A DNA stretch of 52,650 bases from an uncultured Bacteroidia bacterium. GTDB taxonomy: Bacteria; Bacteroidota; Bacteroidia; Bacteroidales; UBA932. The DNA is taken from the NCBI GenBank assembly GCA_902789395.1, contig CADANY010000015.1, positions 1 through 52,650 of the forward strand, in the 5' to 3' direction. Each line of letters opens with the position of its first letter. The stretch's first letter is position 1. A model generated the notes under the pieces. It was given only the letters and a program-made list of their open reading frames with translations. It searched no databases and was not told where the DNA came from. The translations under genes and the position numbers were made by a program. Shown in pieces: positions 22,155-32,931 of the stretch.

Positions 22155-22615
22155 ACCAGTTGGAAGAATACGTAAGCAAAAATGCCGCAGCCTTTGATTC
22201 CGGAGTGCTCCCGGAAGGCGCAGAAGAACGTTTTCTGGCGCGCTGGGATGCTGCCAGGCGGAGAAGGCGCGTGGCGATTCCTTTTGCCGCACTTGCCGTT
22301 GCAGCCTCCTTGGCGGCAGTCCTTTTTATCCAGGGGACTGGAACCCGCGATTGGTTGCGGAAAGCGGAACAGACGCCGGAGGGGATCTATTCCGGCTATC
22401 TTGCCGCCGTCTCGTCCGTTTGGGAGAAGGTGGGGGAAGACGAGGAGGCGTCCGAGACGCTCGCGATCCTGACAGAAGAGACGGTTCCCCTTGGGGAACA
22501 GCTTCCTTCCGAACTTTCGGACGCGGAGCGGACAGCGATTCTTCGCGACTATTACAATACGCTTCTCGACGGAGCGGATAGAATTAGGAAACACTTAATA
22601 AACAAAGAAATATGA
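22151..22615 (+). CDS. Putative anti-sigma factor, single-pass membrane protein
   Basis: The 154-residue product has a short N-terminal cytoplasmic region (about 40 residues ending in ARRRRRVAI), one membrane helix (PFAALAVAASLAAVLFI) and a periplasmic C-terminus. It lacks a clear HxxxCxxC zinc motif. The position between the sigma factor and a head-GIN adhesin-like gene, with four-base overlaps at both ends, supports an anti-sigma role. This layout is common in Bacteroidota. The sequence alone would not identify it. Confidence 0.55.
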   Translation: MNQLEEYVSKNAAAFDSGVLPEGAEERFLARWDAARRRRRVAIPFAALAVAASLAAVLFIQGTGTRDWLRKAEQTPEGIYSGYLAAVSSVWEKVGEDEEASETLAILTEETVPLGEQLPSELSDAERTAILRDYYNTLLDGADRIRKHLINKEI

Positions 22616-23514
22616 AAAAGATTCTCCTTTTTGCCGCGATGCTCTTCCTGGGCGTTGCCGCTGCTGCCGAACCCGGAATTATTACGAAAAACTATCCGCT
22701 TCCTGATTTTGACGGCATTGAAGCAAGCAGTGTTTTCCGTGTAGACCTTTCAAAGGATTCCCGGTGCGGGGTATCCGTCCAGGCTCCGGACTACATGGAA
22801 CCCTATCTCAATGTCAAGGTCGTAAACGGAACACTGCATCTCGGGATTGAAAAAATGCCCGTTGATATCCAGCGAAAACTGAACAAGGAAACCGAAAAGG
22901 TGTGGGCGACCGTTTCGATGCCGTCCGTCCGCCGCATTTCGCTTAGCGGAGCATCGAAACTCATCGCCTATCATCCCTTCGTCGAGAAGGGCGAGTTCAG
23001 GCTGACCATGAGCGGGGCCTCCCATGCCGAAGGCCTTTCCGTTGAAGCCCCTGAGTCGAGGGTTGAACTCAGCGGAGCAGCCAAGTGCCAGTTCAGCGGC
23101 GTTTTCGGGAAGATGGTTCTCCGCTGCTCGGGAGCGTCAAAGATGGACGTGGGCCAGATCAACGTCCCGGATATGGACCTCGAGCTTTCCGGAGCGTCCA
23201 AACTGACGATGGACGGGATTTTCAACAAGATCGAGGCGGGAGCCTCCGGTGCATCCAAGGCTGAGATCAGCAGCGCGCAGACGCTTTCGGACCTCGATGT
23301 TGAGGCCTCGGGAGCCGCCCGGCTCCTGATGGAAAACCTGCCGGCGGAGAATGTCCGGGTCGATCTTTCCGGCACCGGCTTCTGCAAAGTCCACCCGATC
23401 AATACGATCCGGATCGAGACGAGCGGCGCTTCTACCTGCCAGTACAAGGCCGGCCCCGAGACGGATGTCCGTATCCTCAGTGCCGGCCGTGGATCCTCTG
23501 TTAGCAGGTTATAG
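22612..23514 (+). CDS. Head-GIN domain protein (DUF2807)
   Basis: The 300-residue secreted product (signal MKKILLFAAMLFLGVAAAAE) starts with the DUF2807 signature DFDGIEASSVFRVDLSKDS. It continues as a right-handed beta-helix in which almost every turn carries the motif SGAS or SGAA (residues about 110-290: LSGASKL, MSGASHA, LSGAAKC, CSGASKM and so on). Head-GIN proteins are cell-surface or periplasmic and often accompany ECF sigma/anti-sigma pairs. It could be the ligand or output of that regulatory unit. The next gene is convergent, 2 bp away. Confidence 0.85.
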   Translation: MKKILLFAAMLFLGVAAAAEPGIITKNYPLPDFDGIEASSVFRVDLSKDSRCGVSVQAPDYMEPYLNVKVVNGTLHLGIEKMPVDIQRKLNKETEKVWATVSMPSVRRISLSGASKLIAYHPFVEKGEFRLTMSGASHAEGLSVEAPESRVELSGAAKCQFSGVFGKMVLRCSGASKMDVGQINVPDMDLELSGASKLTMDGIFNKIEAGASGASKAEISSAQTLSDLDVEASGAARLLMENLPAENVRVDLSGTGFCKVHPINTIRIETSGASTCQYKAGPETDVRILSAGRGSSVSRL

Positions 23515-23516
23515 AA

Positions 23517-25514
23517 CTATTTGAGCCAGAACTCTTTGAGAGGAGCATCCCCGAGTTCTTGCATCAGGGAGTCCCAATTTTTCGGCAAATCGATTTTAAC
23601 TGTGGCGTAACCGCCGCCCGGCATGGTCTGAACCTTGTTCCGGGCGGCGTCGCCCGTAATGAGGAAGGCCGTCATCCCGCGCTGCATGGTTGGGATAGTC
23701 ATCTGCTGGGCTTCCGGAGAATCGTACCAGGGGGGCGTTGCCGTCATGGCGCCGTTCTCCGCTTTCCGGATGTGCCCGGTATACTGTTTGAGCGAATGTT
23801 CGCCTCCGTCCTTGGCGCTGCCCGGGTTGGCATAGTAATTGGCGAAAGCACGCTCTTTGACAGGACGTCTTGAATGGACGATCAGGTCTATTTCGAGTGC
23901 CTCCGGACTTTTGTATTTTTTTGCGAGATTTGCCGCGACGGGCTCTGTCATCAACAACGTCCTGAAGGTGAATTGTTTTCCGCTTCCGAGAGCAAATTGG
24001 CAGCGCTCCGAGATATCCCACGCCAACAGTTCCATGAGTTTCTGGGGATCGGTCGTTGACGGAGCCATATTATTGCCCCAGAGGAGGGTTGAGGCTGTCG
24101 TGACCGTATTGTCGTTGAGGTTGTATCCTGCACGGACATGGTAGGGATTCCAACCGATCCGCCGGCAGGCGGCGTCATCTTCGACAAGGCACCAGGAAAT
24201 CGGGTATCCGAAGGTCCCCATGCGGTCCTGCTTGACATAGTAGCCGCAAAGGTTCATCAAGGCGAGGTTCATGAACCGGCCGATGGCGACGTTGGCGGAT
24301 TCGTTGATCTGCCCCTGACCGGAATCGATCCCCAGCTGGCGGGCGACGGGGCCGTTCAGCCAGGAGAACGGAATCCAGGCATGGGTACTGGCGAGGGTCC
24401 GTCGGAACTCTCCGGCGCCCATGGCCTTGGTCATGGCGATGAGGATCGGCATGTATTCGGGCTTGCAGCCGGCCATGACGGCATTGACGGCGACGTGCCA
24501 GGTTTTCGTATCGCGGTGCGCTATCGGGAGGACGGCGACCGTCTCGTCCCACTTATAATCGGTATATTTCAGATACTCATTGACTTTGTCGAAAGTCGGA
24601 GGGATAATCGGCAGGCCGTCGGTCCAGTTCATGTCGGCAAAATACGCGTTGATCTCGTCAATCGTCCCATAGTAGACATCATCGCGGATGTCTCCCCGGT
24701 CGGCTTTCATGCCGGCTTCCCGCTCGGCAGGGGTAATCGGCTTTGTCAGGGCCTCGACAATCTGGGGCCACAGGATCTCACGGGTATTCTTCAGCAGCGT
24801 TTCTTCCGTATCGGCCGCGAAAGCTCCGGGGTATTCCGCGATCCGCATGACCGGGACGCCGTTGTTCAGGGCGGTATAGCGGGCCTGGTCGGTAAAGCCC
24901 GGTCCGGCGATGATGACGGAAGGGATCCCGAGGTATTCCGCCGCGATGCAGGAACCGGTCTCTTTCGGGGTGCAGAGGCCGCATCCGCCGTTCCCCGAGA
25001 TGACGGCGTCGACGTGATACTCTTTCAGTTTCGCCTGGAAGTCTTCTTTGGATCTGCGGGTGACACCGGGCGCGGGATAGACTCCTGCTGTTCCGACTTC
25101 GTCAATCGTCAGCACCTTCGCATCTGGATAATGCTGGTGGATGAGGCGCTTGATTTCGGGGTGGATGACCGTTGTCATGAAGCTGACACCGGTAATGACA
25201 ATCGTTTTACCGGCAAGGGTTTCGAGACGGGGCGCCTGGTCTATCATCTCAACGGTCGAGCGGCCGACGGGGGAAACGACGGAAAATCCGGCTTCCTTGG
25301 CGGGAGCGGGAGCTGCCGCCGTTTTTGTCGTGGACGATTTCTTGGTGGTTGTCTTTTTTCCGGATGCTGCCTGGGTTCCGGCCGGTTTTGCCGAACCCGG
25401 ATCGGCTGCTTCCGTACGGCAGGTCTCATCACAGACGATGCGCTGTTTCAACTGGGCTCCGGCGTTTTGGAAGATAAGGGAAATAATCGTGAGGGTCAGT
25501 AAAATGCGTTTCAT
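23517..25514 (-). CDS. UGSC-like secreted protein with thiol motif and DGLPxxPPT domain
   Basis: I use the ATG at 25514 (666 residues; signal MKRILLTLTIISLIFQNAGA). A Lys/Thr/Ala-rich linker (residues 25-75) precedes an alpha/beta domain that resembles the UGSC (seleno)protein family: LKEYHVDAVISGNGGCG, with C178-x-x-C181 and TGSC (T186 to C189), then IAAEYLGIPSVIIAGPGF. In the family as I recall it, the first TGSC position is selenocysteine or cysteine (UGSC/CGSC); here it is Thr. A second domain begins NWTDGLPIIPPT (D299) and has a long alpha/beta region to the end. It is probably a periplasmic redox or thiol-chemistry enzyme of unknown reaction. It lies 14 bp after the receptor remnant in the sigma operon. 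Confidence 0.55.
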   Translation of the reverse strand: MKRILLTLTIISLIFQNAGAQLKQRIVCDETCRTEAADPGSAKPAGTQAASGKKTTTKKSSTTKTAAAPAPAKEAGFSVVSPVGRSTVEMIDQAPRLETLAGKTIVITGVSFMTTVIHPEIKRLIHQHYPDAKVLTIDEVGTAGVYPAPGVTRRSKEDFQAKLKEYHVDAVISGNGGCGLCTPKETGSCIAAEYLGIPSVIIAGPGFTDQARYTALNNGVPVMRIAEYPGAFAADTEETLLKNTREILWPQIVEALTKPITPAEREAGMKADRGDIRDDVYYGTIDEINAYFADMNWTDGLPIIPPTFDKVNEYLKYTDYKWDETVAVLPIAHRDTKTWHVAVNAVMAGCKPEYMPILIAMTKAMGAGEFRRTLASTHAWIPFSWLNGPVARQLGIDSGQGQINESANVAIGRFMNLALMNLCGYYVKQDRMGTFGYPISWCLVEDDAACRRIGWNPYHVRAGYNLNDNTVTTASTLLWGNNMAPSTTDPQKLMELLAWDISERCQFALGSGKQFTFRTLLMTEPVAANLAKKYKSPEALEIDLIVHSRRPVKERAFANYYANPGSAKDGGEHSLKQYTGHIRKAENGAMTATPPWYDSPEAQQMTIPTMQRGMTAFLITGDAARNKVQTMPGGGYATVKIDLPKNWDSLMQELGDAPLKEFWLK

Positions 25515-25528
25515 GGTATGTTTGGTTT

Positions 25529-25910
25529 CTAGTGAATGGTCCAAAGAATTCTGAGAAGGGCGTATCCGGCGGTTCCAGTGTAGCGGGAGATCATCCTTCT
25601 TTCCGCTGTGAAATTGCGTACGATGTTGTTATACTGTCCGAGGATGTCCCGGGTGTCGAGCTGGAGAGTCAGCCTGTCTTTCAGGAAGTTACGGGATACT
25701 TTTGCGTTCCAGATCCAGTAATCGCGGTTCAGTTCGTCCAGCGAATAGCCATGCTGTGAGATCCAGCGCAGATCCGTACTGAGAAATAGTTTCCAAGGCA
25801 CTTTCCAGCTGGCGGATTCCCAGCGAGATTGTGTCCTGTTCCTGGGCGCAGAGTGTCAGAGAAAAGAGAAGGGCGGCAAAGAAAAGGAACGGCTTCTTAT
25901 TCGGAGTCAT
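25529..25910 (-). pseudogene. Remnant of an outer-membrane beta-barrel (TonB-dependent-type) protein
   Basis: The 5' part reads MTPNKKPFLFFAALLFSLTL then CAQEQDTISL, a normal signal peptide. After about residue 30 a shift of frame is needed to continue. The 3' part in another frame reads SWKVPWKLFLSTDLRWISQH, then RDYWIWNAKVSRNFL and TLQLDTRDILGQYNNI, ending in LWTIH. This is the last barrel strands of a large outer-membrane protein (OMP_b-brl_3/TonB-receptor type). A full-length gene would need hundreds of residues in between, so an internal deletion with a frame change near 25825 best explains it. The start overlaps the preceding gene by 14 bp. Confidence 0.7.
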
Positions 25911-26319
25911 GACGTTTTTCTGCGTGCTGCTTCTCAATCTGATACATTTCCAGAATCTTCGATGCGGGGATTAGCGCCCGGAATTTCTGGTAATAGGACT
26001 CTCTCAGGTCCAGTATCTTCCGGCTTGTCGCGAAATCCGACAGGATTCGCTCTTCAACCTCACGCTCACTGTCCATATCGGCTGACTGCTGTTTTTTCAG
26101 CTGGGAGCGGATGGCGAGCATTTCAGAATAGAACTCCCCGTAGAGGGAGACGAATGCTGTCCGGGTCTTGCCTTCCAGGGCGAGGGAACCGGCCATCCGT
26201 TCCGCATTGTAACGGATGATGTCCTGCCGGGAGGGCTGCCGGGGACTGCGGTTCTGGGAGAATGCCGCGACGGGGAGCAGGAGCAGTCCTGCGAGCAGAA
26301 GTAAGATCCACTTTTTCAT
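25897..26319 (-). CDS. Periplasmic Spy/CpxP-like helical protein
   Basis: The 140-residue product has a signal peptide (MKKWILLLLAGLLLLPVAAF, SQ) and a charged, all-helical mature part containing RTAFVSLYGEFYSEMLAIRS and SRKILDLRESYYQKFRALIP. The size, helical content and position after a sigma/anti-sigma pair fit Spy/CpxP-type periplasmic chaperones or sensors. The exact LTxxQ motif is not present. I use the ATG at 26319, which lies two bases before the stop of the upstream gene. Envelope-stress output is inferred. Confidence 0.5.
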   Translation of the reverse strand: MKKWILLLLAGLLLLPVAAFSQNRSPRQPSRQDIIRYNAERMAGSLALEGKTRTAFVSLYGEFYSEMLAIRSQLKKQQSADMDSEREVEERILSDFATSRKILDLRESYYQKFRALIPASKILEMYQIEKQHAEKRHDSE

Positions 26320-26320
26320 A

Positions 26321-26563
26321 TCAGTCCATGATTTGTAATACGATATCATAATCATACAGGTCGGCAGCCTCTACATACAGGTCCGGTTCCGGCTGCGGCC
26401 GGAGACTAAGATAAGCCGGGACGGCGATCAAAAGGAGGGCGGCCAGAGAGGTCGCGATGCCGATCCGGCGCCTGCGGATCCGGGCGGCGGAGGCGAGAAT
26501 GCTCTTTTGGGCGGCCGGGAAGAAGTCTTCCGGAACGAGGAAAGGATTATTGCTGCTTGACAT
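26321..26563 (-). CDS. Putative anti-sigma factor, single-pass membrane protein (80 aa)
   Basis: The 80-residue product begins MSSSNNPFLVPEDFFPAAQK and has one membrane helix (IGIATSLAALLLIAVPAYLS) after a basic stretch (RIRRRR), then a short acidic periplasmic tail. The start overlaps the sigma-factor gene by 17 bp, which indicates coupling. The VP..FF motif near the N-terminus is common in small anti-sigma-like proteins of Bacteroidota ECF operons. No zinc motif is visible. Confidence 0.55.
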   Translation of the reverse strand: MSSSNNPFLVPEDFFPAAQKSILASAARIRRRRIGIATSLAALLLIAVPAYLSLRPQPEPDLYVEAADLYDYDIVLQIMD

Positions 26564-27032
26564 ATTCTTCGATGTTTTTTCTGGCGTTGTGGTAACTGAC
26601 TTTGAGGCTGTTGACGCTTGATCCTGTAATCCGGGCGATCTCTTCGTATTCCATTTCGTTATAGTAACGGAGGCAGAAAACCTGTTTCTGCAAGGGGGAC
26701 AGACGGACCATCGCGCGCTGAAGGGCAAGGGCCTCCGTTTCGCGGTAATTGACCTGCTCCGAGTCCTCAAGGCGCTCGAGGAGTTCCGTTTCCAGTCCTG
26801 CGGTCCCCAACTGGCGGCTTTTCCTTTCCAGAAAGCGGAGAGCCTCCCGTCCGGCGATGCGGTAGATCCACCCCCGGAGCGCTTCGGGTTTGCGGAGCGT
26901 CCAAAGGTGCCGGTAGATCTTCAGGAACGTATCCTGCAGGATATCCTGCGTATCGTCATGACTGACGACCATGCGCCGGATATGCCAGTACAGGGGTTGG
27001 TAATACGTATTTACAAGGTCTTCGTACTTCAC
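26547..27032 (-). CDS. ECF RNA polymerase sigma factor
   Basis: The 161-residue product has region 2 (YWHIRRMVVSHDDTQDILQD, TFLKIYRHLWTLR) and region 4 (KQVFCLRYYNEMEYEEIARI, TGSSVNSLKVSYHNARKNI). The helix-turn-helix is typical of Bacteroidota ECF factors. It heads an operon with a putative anti-sigma factor, a Spy/CpxP-like protein, a decayed receptor and the UGSC-like gene. The lost receptor may have been its regulatory partner or target. A perfect inverted repeat lies just upstream (27064-27091). Confidence 0.9.
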   Translation of the reverse strand: MKYEDLVNTYYQPLYWHIRRMVVSHDDTQDILQDTFLKIYRHLWTLRKPEALRGWIYRIAGREALRFLERKSRQLGTAGLETELLERLEDSEQVNYRETEALALQRAMVRLSPLQKQVFCLRYYNEMEYEEIARITGSSVNSLKVSYHNARKNIEEYVKQQ

Positions 27033-27063
27033 GTTGCAACATGCCTACAATAGTACGACACGC

Positions 27064-27091
27064 CTTTTCCGCGAAAGTTAACGCGGAAAAG
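27064..27091. promoter_or_regulatory. Perfect 10-bp inverted repeat upstream of the ECF sigma gene
   Basis: CTTTTCCGCG (27064-27073) and CGCGGAAAAG (27082-27091) with an 8-bp spacer. It lies between the dipeptidase stop and the sigma start. There is no T-tract, so it is more likely an operator than a terminator. Confidence 0.4.
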
Positions 27092-27120
27092 ACAGAGTTC
27101 TTCAGAAAAAAGACCTGGGG

Positions 27121-27864
27121 TTAGTTCAGCTGGCGGACCGGGAAGGTGAAGTAGGTATCGGGATAGGGTTCGTTTTTAAGTCTGAAGTGCCACCACTCGT
27201 TGTCGAGCGGGATGAATCCGTGGCGCATCATCGCGGCGCGGAGGATCATCCGGTTCTCGAATTGTTCCTTGGTAATCCCTTCATTCGCAGCATATTCCAT
27301 CGTTTCAGGATTCCCTCCGAAATCGGGATGGCTCTCTATGCCGAACCAGTCGAAGGTCCCGCCCATATCTACCTCTTTCTCCTTTTTCATATCGAAAAGG
27401 GTCAGATCCAGGGTCGAACCGCGTGTGTGACCGGATTTTTCCGCGATATATCCCCGGGGGAAAAGGACGGATTTCTCGAGGTTCGGGTAGAAATAGGCCT
27501 TCATCCTTGCATCATTGGGATCCTGCGCCCACCGCATGAAGTGGTCGACGGCGCACTGGGGGCGGTAGGCGTCGAAGATTTTGAGCCGGTAACCGAGCCG
27601 GATGACATCGTCGCTGACCGCTTTCAGGCTGTCTGCCGCTTCGCGTGTCAGAAGGGCAGTCGGTTCGAGATATCCGTCAATGCGGTCTCCGACGAAATTG
27701 TAGGTGCTGAAGTAGCGGATCTCAAGAATCGCGTCAGGAACGACGTCTGTCAAAGTTACAAAGTCGCTGGAGTCCGCTTCCGGTGCGACAGGGGCATTCT
27801 TTTTTGTCTGGCATGCGGCAAAAAGGAGGGAAACGGCGAGGATGGCGATGAGGTGTTTACGCAT
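27121..27864 (-). CDS. D-Ala-D-Ala dipeptidase, VanX/DdpX family (M15D), lipoprotein
   Basis: The 247-residue product has a lipobox (MRKHLIAILAVSLLFAAC). The zinc-site blocks SGHTRGSTLDLTL (SxHxxGxxxD) and NEWWHF (ExxWH) are intact, as is the FDAYRP motif. VanX-type enzymes split D-Ala-D-Ala. As an anchored periplasmic protein, it probably helps recycle peptidoglycan dipeptides rather than give glycopeptide resistance; no VanS/R/H/A genes are nearby. An exact -7 box lies upstream. Confidence 0.9.
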   Translation of the reverse strand: MRKHLIAILAVSLLFAACQTKKNAPVAPEADSSDFVTLTDVVPDAILEIRYFSTYNFVGDRIDGYLEPTALLTREAADSLKAVSDDVIRLGYRLKIFDAYRPQCAVDHFMRWAQDPNDARMKAYFYPNLEKSVLFPRGYIAEKSGHTRGSTLDLTLFDMKKEKEVDMGGTFDWFGIESHPDFGGNPETMEYAANEGITKEQFENRMILRAAMMRHGFIPLDNEWWHFRLKNEPYPDTYFTFPVRQLN

Positions 27865-27885
27865 AATAATTCGGTCTTTGTCTTA

Positions 27886-27893
27886 CAAAAATA
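27886..27893 (-). promoter_or_regulatory. -7 box for the dipeptidase gene
   Basis: On the minus strand this reads TATTTTTG, an exact TAnnTTTG, 22 bp before the ATG. Confidence 0.5.
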
Positions 27894-27927
27894 CACTTTT
27901 TCAGAATATCTATTCATGTATTTTATG

Positions 27928-27935
27928 TATATTTG
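27928..27935 (+). promoter_or_regulatory. -7 box for the glycosidase/sulfatase operon
   Basis: TATATTTG is an exact TAnnTTTG, 42 bp before the beta-galactosidase ATG and divergent from the dipeptidase promoter. Confidence 0.5.
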
Positions 27936-27964
27936 ACAGACTCCCTAGTTTTACCGATAATTAA

Positions 27965-31171
<3,207 letters not shown>

Positions 31172-31204
31172 CAGAATGAACTTCAAACATAAAACCATCT
31201 CATA

Positions 31205-32926
31205 ATGAAACACTTTACTGCAGTAGCTCTGGTAGCCCTCTCCGCCGCGCTGTCTTGCGCCCGGACGGAGCCGGTACCGTTTTCTGTCATTCCCCAGCCG
31301 AACCAGGTAACCCTTGGCGAAGGCTCTTTCAAACTCGCCGGAGCCGCTTTCGGAACCGACGAAGCGATTCCTGCTGAAACCGCCGCCCTGATCGATGAGT
31401 TTCGTGTCCAGATCGGAATCGTTACCGGAAAAGAATCCGCGGCCGTCAGCGGAGCGTCCGAAAAGGGCGTCTCGTTTGTCATGGACAATACGCTTGGCGC
31501 CGAGGCGTATGCCCTTCGCATCAATCCGGACGGCGTACAGGTCAGCGCCGCCGATTACAACGGATTCCTCTACGCAATCCAGACCCTGAAGCAGATGCTC
31601 CCGGCCGCTGTGTACGGAGACAAGAAAGCGCCGGGCCCCTGGCTCCTCCAGACGGCCGATATCCTCGATCAGCCCCGTTTCGGTTACCGGGGGATCCTCC
31701 TCGACTGCTGCCGCCATTTCTGGAGCATCGAGGAAACGAAAAAGATCATCGATATCATGTCCATCCATAAACTCAACCGCCTTCACTGGCATCTGACAGA
31801 GGATCAGGGATGGAGGATCGAGAGTAAAAAATATCCCAAACTCAATGAGATAGGGTCCTGGAGAGAAGGAACGCAGGTAGGATATGAAAGGGATTCGACG
31901 GACGGCGTCCGCTATGGCGGATACTATACGCAGGACCAGCTCCGGGAGGTCGTGGCCTATGCTGCGAAGAAGGGAATCACAGTCATTCCGGAAATCGATC
32001 TTCCGGGCCACATGGTAGCGGCGGTAGCCTCTTATCCCGAACTCGGATGTACGGGAGGCCCGTATGAGGTCCGCAAGAGCTGGGGGATCAGCAAGGACAT
32101 CCTGTGCGTCGGCAAGGAAAGCACGTTTAAATTCCTCGAGGATGTTTTTGACGAGATTCTCGATATCTTCCCGTCGGAGTATATCAACATAGGCGGTGAT
32201 GAAGCGCCGAAGGACCGCTGGCAGGAGTGTCCGCTTTGCCAGAAGAAGATCCGTCAGCTCGGCCTGAAGGACCGTGACGGCCATACCAAAGAGCAGTTCC
32301 TTCAGAACTATGTGACCAAGCGGATGCAGGACTATCTTGCAGGCAAAGGCCGGAAGATCATCGGCTGGGATGAAATCCTTGAGGGAGAACTGGCACCCGG
32401 TGCGACCGTTATGTCCTGGAGAGGGACAAAGGGCGGCATCACGGCTGCCGGCAAAGGTTTCGACGTAATCATGAGCCCGAATATCTACCTCTACATCGAC
32501 TACTACAACTCGAAGGAGTTTGACCGTGAGCCGATCGGAATCGGCCGCCGTGCCCTTCCCGTCGAGACAACCTACAATTATGAGCCTTACGACGAGATGC
32601 CACAGGGCAGCGAGAGCCATATCATCGGGGTCCAGGCCAATCTTTGGACAGAGTATATCTCGACACCGGAACACCTTGAATACAACCTCCTTCCGCGTAT
32701 GAGCGCCGCGAGCGAGATCCAGTGGTGCCGTGCCGACAACAAAGACTTCGACCGGTTCAAGGCGTCCATGGAGCACATGCGGACCATCTATGACCAGCTC
32801 GGATATACGTATTCGAAGTATATGTGGGGAATCGTCGGCCTGCCGGGTCATGAGCAGCCGGCCCGGAGCCAGGAGGCGCTCGATACAATCAATCTCAAGA
32901 CGATCGAAAAGACCACTTACGAATAG
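31205..32926 (+). CDS. Beta-N-acetylhexosaminidase, GH20, lipoprotein
   Basis: The 573-residue product has a lipoprotein-like leader (AVALVALSAALSC). An N-terminal GH20b domain precedes the catalytic barrel. LHWHLTEDQGWRIESKKYPK and VIPEIDLPGHM are GH20 blocks. NIGGDEAPKDRW carries the catalytic D332/E333 pair that uses the substrate acetamido group. It removes terminal beta-GlcNAc or beta-GalNAc. The gene is 33 bp after the beta-galactosidase and 5 bp before a sulfatase, so all three are probably one transcript. Confidence 0.9.
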   Translation: MKHFTAVALVALSAALSCARTEPVPFSVIPQPNQVTLGEGSFKLAGAAFGTDEAIPAETAALIDEFRVQIGIVTGKESAAVSGASEKGVSFVMDNTLGAEAYALRINPDGVQVSAADYNGFLYAIQTLKQMLPAAVYGDKKAPGPWLLQTADILDQPRFGYRGILLDCCRHFWSIEETKKIIDIMSIHKLNRLHWHLTEDQGWRIESKKYPKLNEIGSWREGTQVGYERDSTDGVRYGGYYTQDQLREVVAYAAKKGITVIPEIDLPGHMVAAVASYPELGCTGGPYEVRKSWGISKDILCVGKESTFKFLEDVFDEILDIFPSEYINIGGDEAPKDRWQECPLCQKKIRQLGLKDRDGHTKEQFLQNYVTKRMQDYLAGKGRKIIGWDEILEGELAPGATVMSWRGTKGGITAAGKGFDVIMSPNIYLYIDYYNSKEFDREPIGIGRRALPVETTYNYEPYDEMPQGSESHIIGVQANLWTEYISTPEHLEYNLLPRMSAASEIQWCRADNKDFDRFKASMEHMRTIYDQLGYTYSKYMWGIVGLPGHEQPARSQEALDTINLKTIEKTTYE

Positions 32927-32931
32927 TCGGG

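Noticed and set aside
24138..25502. A 454-codon plus-strand frame opposite the UGSC-like gene
   Set aside because: It is a codon-structure shadow of a gene with a signal peptide and conserved motifs on the minus strand.
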